Notes under the pieces: generated by a model
The model's input: only the letters and a program-made list of their open reading frames with translations
Database searches by the model: none
Told to the model about the DNA's origin: nothing
Origin: Myxococcota bacterium
GTDB taxonomy: Bacteria; Myxococcota_A; Bradymonadia; UBA7976; UBA1532
Direction of reading: 5' to 3'
Length of the DNA stretch: 36,004 nucleotides
Assembly: GCA_018813065.1 (NCBI GenBank)
Contig: JAHJCH010000085.1
Location: forward strand, 1-36,004
Made by a program: the position numbers and the translations under genes
Shown: one piece after another, positions 32,818-36,004 of the stretch
Position numbering within the stretch: the first letter of the stretch is position 1
Layout: every line of letters starts with the position of its first letter

Positions 32818-33447
32818 ATGCGCCGCCCCCTCCTCAGCCTGCTCTTCCTCGCCCCGCTCACCCTCAGCGGGCTGACGCTCTACTTCGCCTGGCCCTACTA
32901 CCGCCTGCCCCTAGAGGCCCGCCCTTGGTCCCACCTCCACGATCTCTTCGGCCCCTCCAACGCCTGGGGGCACTGGGTGGGCGTCATCGGCTCGGCGCTC
33001 CTCCTCGCCTGCCTCCTCTACCTGGGGCGCCGCGCGTGGTCTTGGCCGGGGGCGGCGACGGCTTGGCTGAGCTTTCACGTCTGGAGCGCGCTGGGCGGGA
33101 TGGCGTTGATCATCCCCCACTCCAGCTTCTTGGCCAAGAACTGGGTGGCCAACACCTCGATGATCGCCCTGGGCGTCTTATTGGTGACGGGGCTCTTTGG
33201 GCGCTGGGGCTTCGCCTGGGTGGCGGGGGTCGATGACGCCGTGGCCCTGCCAGGCGAGGGGCGGCTGCTGCATCAAGCGCGCGGCCCGCTCAGCCCTGAG
33301 CTGCGCCGCCTGCGCCGCCGCGCCCGCGTCAAGCAAGCCGCGCGGCTGTGGAAGCCGCTTCACCGCCTCGCCACCTACATCTTCCTCCTCTCCTTCGTGG
33401 CGCACCTCGCCATCGTGATCTTCGTCGGGGGCGTATGGCTCGACTGA
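32818..33447 (+). CDS. membrane protein with conserved histidines, probable b-type cytochrome
   Basis: A 209-residue inner-membrane protein with about five membrane segments (roughly 4-24, 50-70, 82-100, 110-128, 183-204). Histidines H52, H87, H101, H182 and H196 sit in or next to these segments, as haem b ligands would. A basic, Arg-rich cytoplasmic loop lies at about 160-180. The downstream multihaem cytochrome gene overlaps it by 13 bases. By context it probably passes electrons between the quinone pool and the periplasmic cytochromes. The family name is uncertain; no signature allows a firmer call. The ribosome-binding site is weak. Confidence 0.7.
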   Translation: MRRPLLSLLFLAPLTLSGLTLYFAWPYYRLPLEARPWSHLHDLFGPSNAWGHWVGVIGSALLLACLLYLGRRAWSWPGAATAWLSFHVWSALGGMALIIPHSSFLAKNWVANTSMIALGVLLVTGLFGRWGFAWVAGVDDAVALPGEGRLLHQARGPLSPELRRLRRRARVKQAARLWKPLHRLATYIFLLSFVAHLAIVIFVGGVWLD

Positions 33448-35216
33448 TCGCCCTGACGCTGCTGGCGCTGGCCTGGCCCGCCGCCGCGCAGCTCTCCCCA
33501 GGCCCGCTCTCCGAGCCTCACGCGGCGCTGGATCATCAAGAGGGCTGCGTAGCGTGCCATGAGCGCCTGCGCAAGCAGACCAATGACCTCTGCGTTGAGT
33601 GTCACCCGCTGATCCAGGCGTCGCTCAAGGCCCGGCGCGGCTATCACGGGCTGCAAGCGCGGCGTCAGCGCTGCGCCGAGTGCCACCAAGAGCACCGTGG
33701 GCGCGATGTCTCCTTGATCCGCTGGCCGGGGGGCGCGCGCGACGCCTTCGCCCATGAGCGGACGGGCTATCGCTTGGAGGGCGCCCACGCGGATCTAAAG
33801 TGTGAGGCCTGTCATACCCGCGCGCGGATCGCTGAGCCAGCGGCGTTTAAGCTCAACCGCACCTACCTGGGGCTCTCCAAGGTGTGCCGGGTCTGTCACG
33901 CGCCGGAGAACCCCCACGGGGGGCAGTTCGCGCCGCGTGACTGCGATGAGTGCCACGATCAGCTGAGCTGGACCCCCAACGCCGCATCGAAGGCAGAGGC
34001 CAAGCGCGGCGCCGCGCGCTGGCCCAGCCGCTTTGATCACGATCGCCGCTTCCCCCTGCGCGGCCAACACCGCGACGTGGACTGTGAGGGCTGTCACCCC
34101 AACGGGCGCTTCGCCGACACCCCCAATGCCTGCGTCGGCTGCCACGACTCCGGGCACCCCCCACAGAGCGGCTTCGGCGAAGGCTGCGCCGACTGCCACA
34201 CGGATCAGGGCTGGAGCTTGATCATCTTCAAGCGGGCCACGCACCCCAAGCCGCTGCCCCTGCGCAACAAGCACGATCTGCCCGACTGTATGCGCTGTCA
34301 TGGCGGGGCTTTGCCGCGCGATCAGGGCTGCGAGGGCTGCCACCCCAGCCCCCACAGCGCGGGCTTCCGCCGCGACTGCCAGCGCTGCCACACGGATGAG
34401 GGCTGGCGGCCCACGATCAAGGGCCGCTTTCACCACGACATGACCCGCTTCCCGCTGGTGGGCGAGCACATCAAGCGCGACTGCGAGGCGTGCCACCCCA
34501 AGGCGAAGGGCGGGGCCGTGCGCCTCCAGCCCATCGCCCATGACACCTGCGCCGACTGTCATCAGGACCCCCACGGCGTCGGCTTTGAGCGGCCCTGCGA
34601 GGGCTGCCATCAGCCGCACGGCTTTCGCCCCTCGACCTTCCCCCTCAGCGACCACCCTCAGTGGATCCTCGACGGCGCCCACCGCGCGGTGGGCTGCGCG
34701 GCCTGCCACCAGACCGGCTCGGCCCTGGACTTCCGCTGGGGCGCGGCCTGCGCCGACTGCCATGAGGACGCCCACGCCGGGCAGTTTGAGGCGCGCCGCT
34801 GCGATGACTGCCATGATCTAGAGGGCTGGGCGGTGCCCCGCGCGCTTGTGCAGCACCCCGACTGGGTGGAGCGCGGCGCCCACGCCGAGGCCGAGTGCGC
34901 CCACTGTCACCCGGATGGCCGCTACGCCGACACCCCCGCGCGCTGCGAGGGCTGCCACGGCGCGCCGCACCTGGGGCAGTTTATCGCCACGCCGCCCAAG
35001 CGGCCCTGCGACGCCTGCCATCAAGTCGAGCGCAAGGATTGGGCGATGGCGCCCGACTGGGGGCACCCACACTGGCCCCTTGAGGGCGCCCACGCCAAGG
35101 CCAAGTGCGAGGCGTGCCATAAAGAGGTGCGGCTCAGCGACGGGCGGCTCGCCGTCCGCTGGCGGCTGGGCTTTCGCGACTGTGGGCGCTGTCATGAAAA
35201 CGTACATCAGAGGTGA
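33435..35216 (+). CDS. 23-haem c-type cytochrome with repeated triheme modules
   Basis: An exported multihaem cytochrome of 593 residues. The ATG at 33435 begins a clear signal peptide (MARLIALTLLALAWPAAAQ), overlapping the upstream gene by 13 bases. I count 23 CxxCH haem-binding motifs. After an N-terminal group of three, the chain is built of modules of about 60-75 residues. Each opens with a pattern like (F/W/Y)xLxGxH followed by three CxxCH: YRLEGAH, FPLRGQH, LPLRNKH, FPLVGEH, WILDGAH, WVERGAH and WPLEGAH (the last has two haems). Such chains carry electrons over long distance in the periplasm. The next cytochrome overlaps its stop (GTGA). Confidence 0.93.
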   Translation: MARLIALTLLALAWPAAAQLSPGPLSEPHAALDHQEGCVACHERLRKQTNDLCVECHPLIQASLKARRGYHGLQARRQRCAECHQEHRGRDVSLIRWPGGARDAFAHERTGYRLEGAHADLKCEACHTRARIAEPAAFKLNRTYLGLSKVCRVCHAPENPHGGQFAPRDCDECHDQLSWTPNAASKAEAKRGAARWPSRFDHDRRFPLRGQHRDVDCEGCHPNGRFADTPNACVGCHDSGHPPQSGFGEGCADCHTDQGWSLIIFKRATHPKPLPLRNKHDLPDCMRCHGGALPRDQGCEGCHPSPHSAGFRRDCQRCHTDEGWRPTIKGRFHHDMTRFPLVGEHIKRDCEACHPKAKGGAVRLQPIAHDTCADCHQDPHGVGFERPCEGCHQPHGFRPSTFPLSDHPQWILDGAHRAVGCAACHQTGSALDFRWGAACADCHEDAHAGQFEARRCDDCHDLEGWAVPRALVQHPDWVERGAHAEAECAHCHPDGRYADTPARCEGCHGAPHLGQFIATPPKRPCDACHQVERKDWAMAPDWGHPHWPLEGAHAKAKCEACHKEVRLSDGRLAVRWRLGFRDCGRCHENVHQR

Positions 35217-36004
35217 GCGCGGTGTTGATCCTGATGACCACCCTGGCGCTCTTGAGCCCCAACGGCCCTTATCGGGACTGTGGGCGCTGTCACCAGCCCA
35301 GCGGCTGGCACGATCTCAAGACCCCCGATGAGTTCGCCCATGAGGAGACGGGCTTCCCGCTCTGGGGCGCCCACCGCGCCCTGAGCTGCGCCGCCTGCCA
35401 TCAAGGGGCGCGGGTGGAGCGGGCCTGTGGCTCATGCCATGAGGACGCTCATCGAGGCCGTCATGGGGATCAGTGCGAGCGCTGCCACACGCCGCGCAGC
35501 TGGCGCATGGAGGCGGGGCAGCAGGCCCACCAACGCACGCGGCTGCCGCTGATCGGCGCCCACGCCCTGACGCCCTGCTCTCGCTGTCACCCGCAGCGCG
35601 ATGACAGCGGCTATCAGCCCGTGCCCGCCGACTGCCGCGCCTGTCACCTCAAGGACGTGGCGCGCGCCGAGCACCCGCCGCACACGGCGCCCGCCTTCGC
35701 CCAGTGTGAGGTCTGCCACACGCCCTACGGCTGGCGCCCCGCGCAGATCCTCCACGACCGCTTCTGGCCGCTGACGGGGGCGCATCGCAAGATCGACTGC
35801 TTTGAGTGCCACCCCAGATCGCGCTACACGGGCACGCCGCGCGACTGTTTCCTTTGTCACCAGGCGGACTTCGCCCGCGCCCACGCCCCCAGCGATCCCC
35901 GCGACTGCGCGCGCTGCCACACCACCGTGGCCTTCGCCCGCCGCCCGTTGGAGGCCACGCAGGCGCTGCGCGCCGCCCGGCTGTCCCAGGGCGGCCACCG
36001 CTTC
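35213..36004 (+). CDS. second multihaem c-type cytochrome, 3' end outside the window
   Basis: The frame opens at GTG 35213, overlapping the TGA of the 23-haem gene, and stays open to the window end (264 codons). Ten CxxCH motifs are visible: CGRCH, then three triheme modules opened by FPLWGAH, LPLIGAH and WPLTGAH. The N-terminus has a short hydrophobic stretch (AVLILMTTLALLS) that could be a signal peptide, but it lacks the usual basic start and a clear cleavage site. The first haem segment, YRDCGRCH, nearly repeats the last haem of the previous protein, FRDCGRCH. The two genes may derive from one chain that was split. Confidence 0.88.
   Translation, partial: MSAVLILMTTLALLSPNGPYRDCGRCHQPSGWHDLKTPDEFAHEETGFPLWGAHRALSCAACHQGARVERACGSCHEDAHRGRHGDQCERCHTPRSWRMEAGQQAHQRTRLPLIGAHALTPCSRCHPQRDDSGYQPVPADCRACHLKDVARAEHPPHTAPAFAQCEVCHTPYGWRPAQILHDRFWPLTGAHRKIDCFECHPRSRYTGTPRDCFLCHQADFARAHAPSDPRDCARCHTTVAFARRPLEATQALRAARLSQGGHRF

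Noticed and set aside
32348-32861. Several 60-103-codon frames on both strands
   Set aside because: All read through the hairpin array; the products are low-complexity and the covarying stems argue for structure, not coding.

Overview
The window is high-GC DNA from a Gram-negative (diderm), motile bacterium. It carries an outer-membrane secretin, an OmpA-type peptidoglycan anchor, a lipoprotein, a complete flagellar export block, a Hanks-type Ser/Thr kinase, a roadblock protein and very haem-rich c-type cytochromes. This mix resembles the Myxococcota/Bradymonadota side of the former Deltaproteobacteria. That placement is an inference from gene content only; no rRNA or tRNA gene was seen. The first 18 bases are Illumina adapter, so the left edge is a contig end and not a natural junction.

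Layout: (1) 20-6487, plus strand, a tightly packed operon: pilQ (5'-truncated), aroK, aroB, a lipoprotein, a roadblock protein, aroQ, efp. The pilQ-aroK-aroB order is classic; it joins type IV pilus secretion to the shikimate pathway. (2) 6554-7861: an AT-rich island with a receiver-PilZ gene (minus strand) and about 550 bp without a gene. (3) 7862-13666, minus strand: an HtrA/Deg protease downstream of a 1446-residue protein that joins a 2H-phosphoesterase-like domain to a vWA domain. (4) 13792-15533: an SDR oxidoreductase and a TetR regulator, each with a palindrome upstream. (5) 15722-18412, minus strand: an OmpA protein with thrombospondin type 3 repeats and a secreted glycerophosphodiester phosphodiesterase, the latter divergent from glgB. 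(6) 18444-20862: glgB and a ferritin-like di-iron protein. (7) 20912-28566: fliM-fliN-fliO-fliP-fliQ-fliR-flhB-flhA, the flagellar C-ring and export gate, followed by a zinc-ribbon Ser/Thr kinase (28650-30437) that converges on an acyl-CoA dehydrogenase (30434-32218). (8) 32219-32817: a gene-free stretch with a striking array of short triloop hairpins. (9) 32818 to the end: a membrane protein with conserved histidines, probably a b-type cytochrome, overlapping a 23-haem cytochrome c that in turn overlaps a second cytochrome with at least 10 haems running off the window.

The most unusual items are the modular multihaem cytochrome locus, the 2H-vWA giant protein, the covarying hairpin array at 32403-32660, and a FliO with an AMIN-like periplasmic extension.
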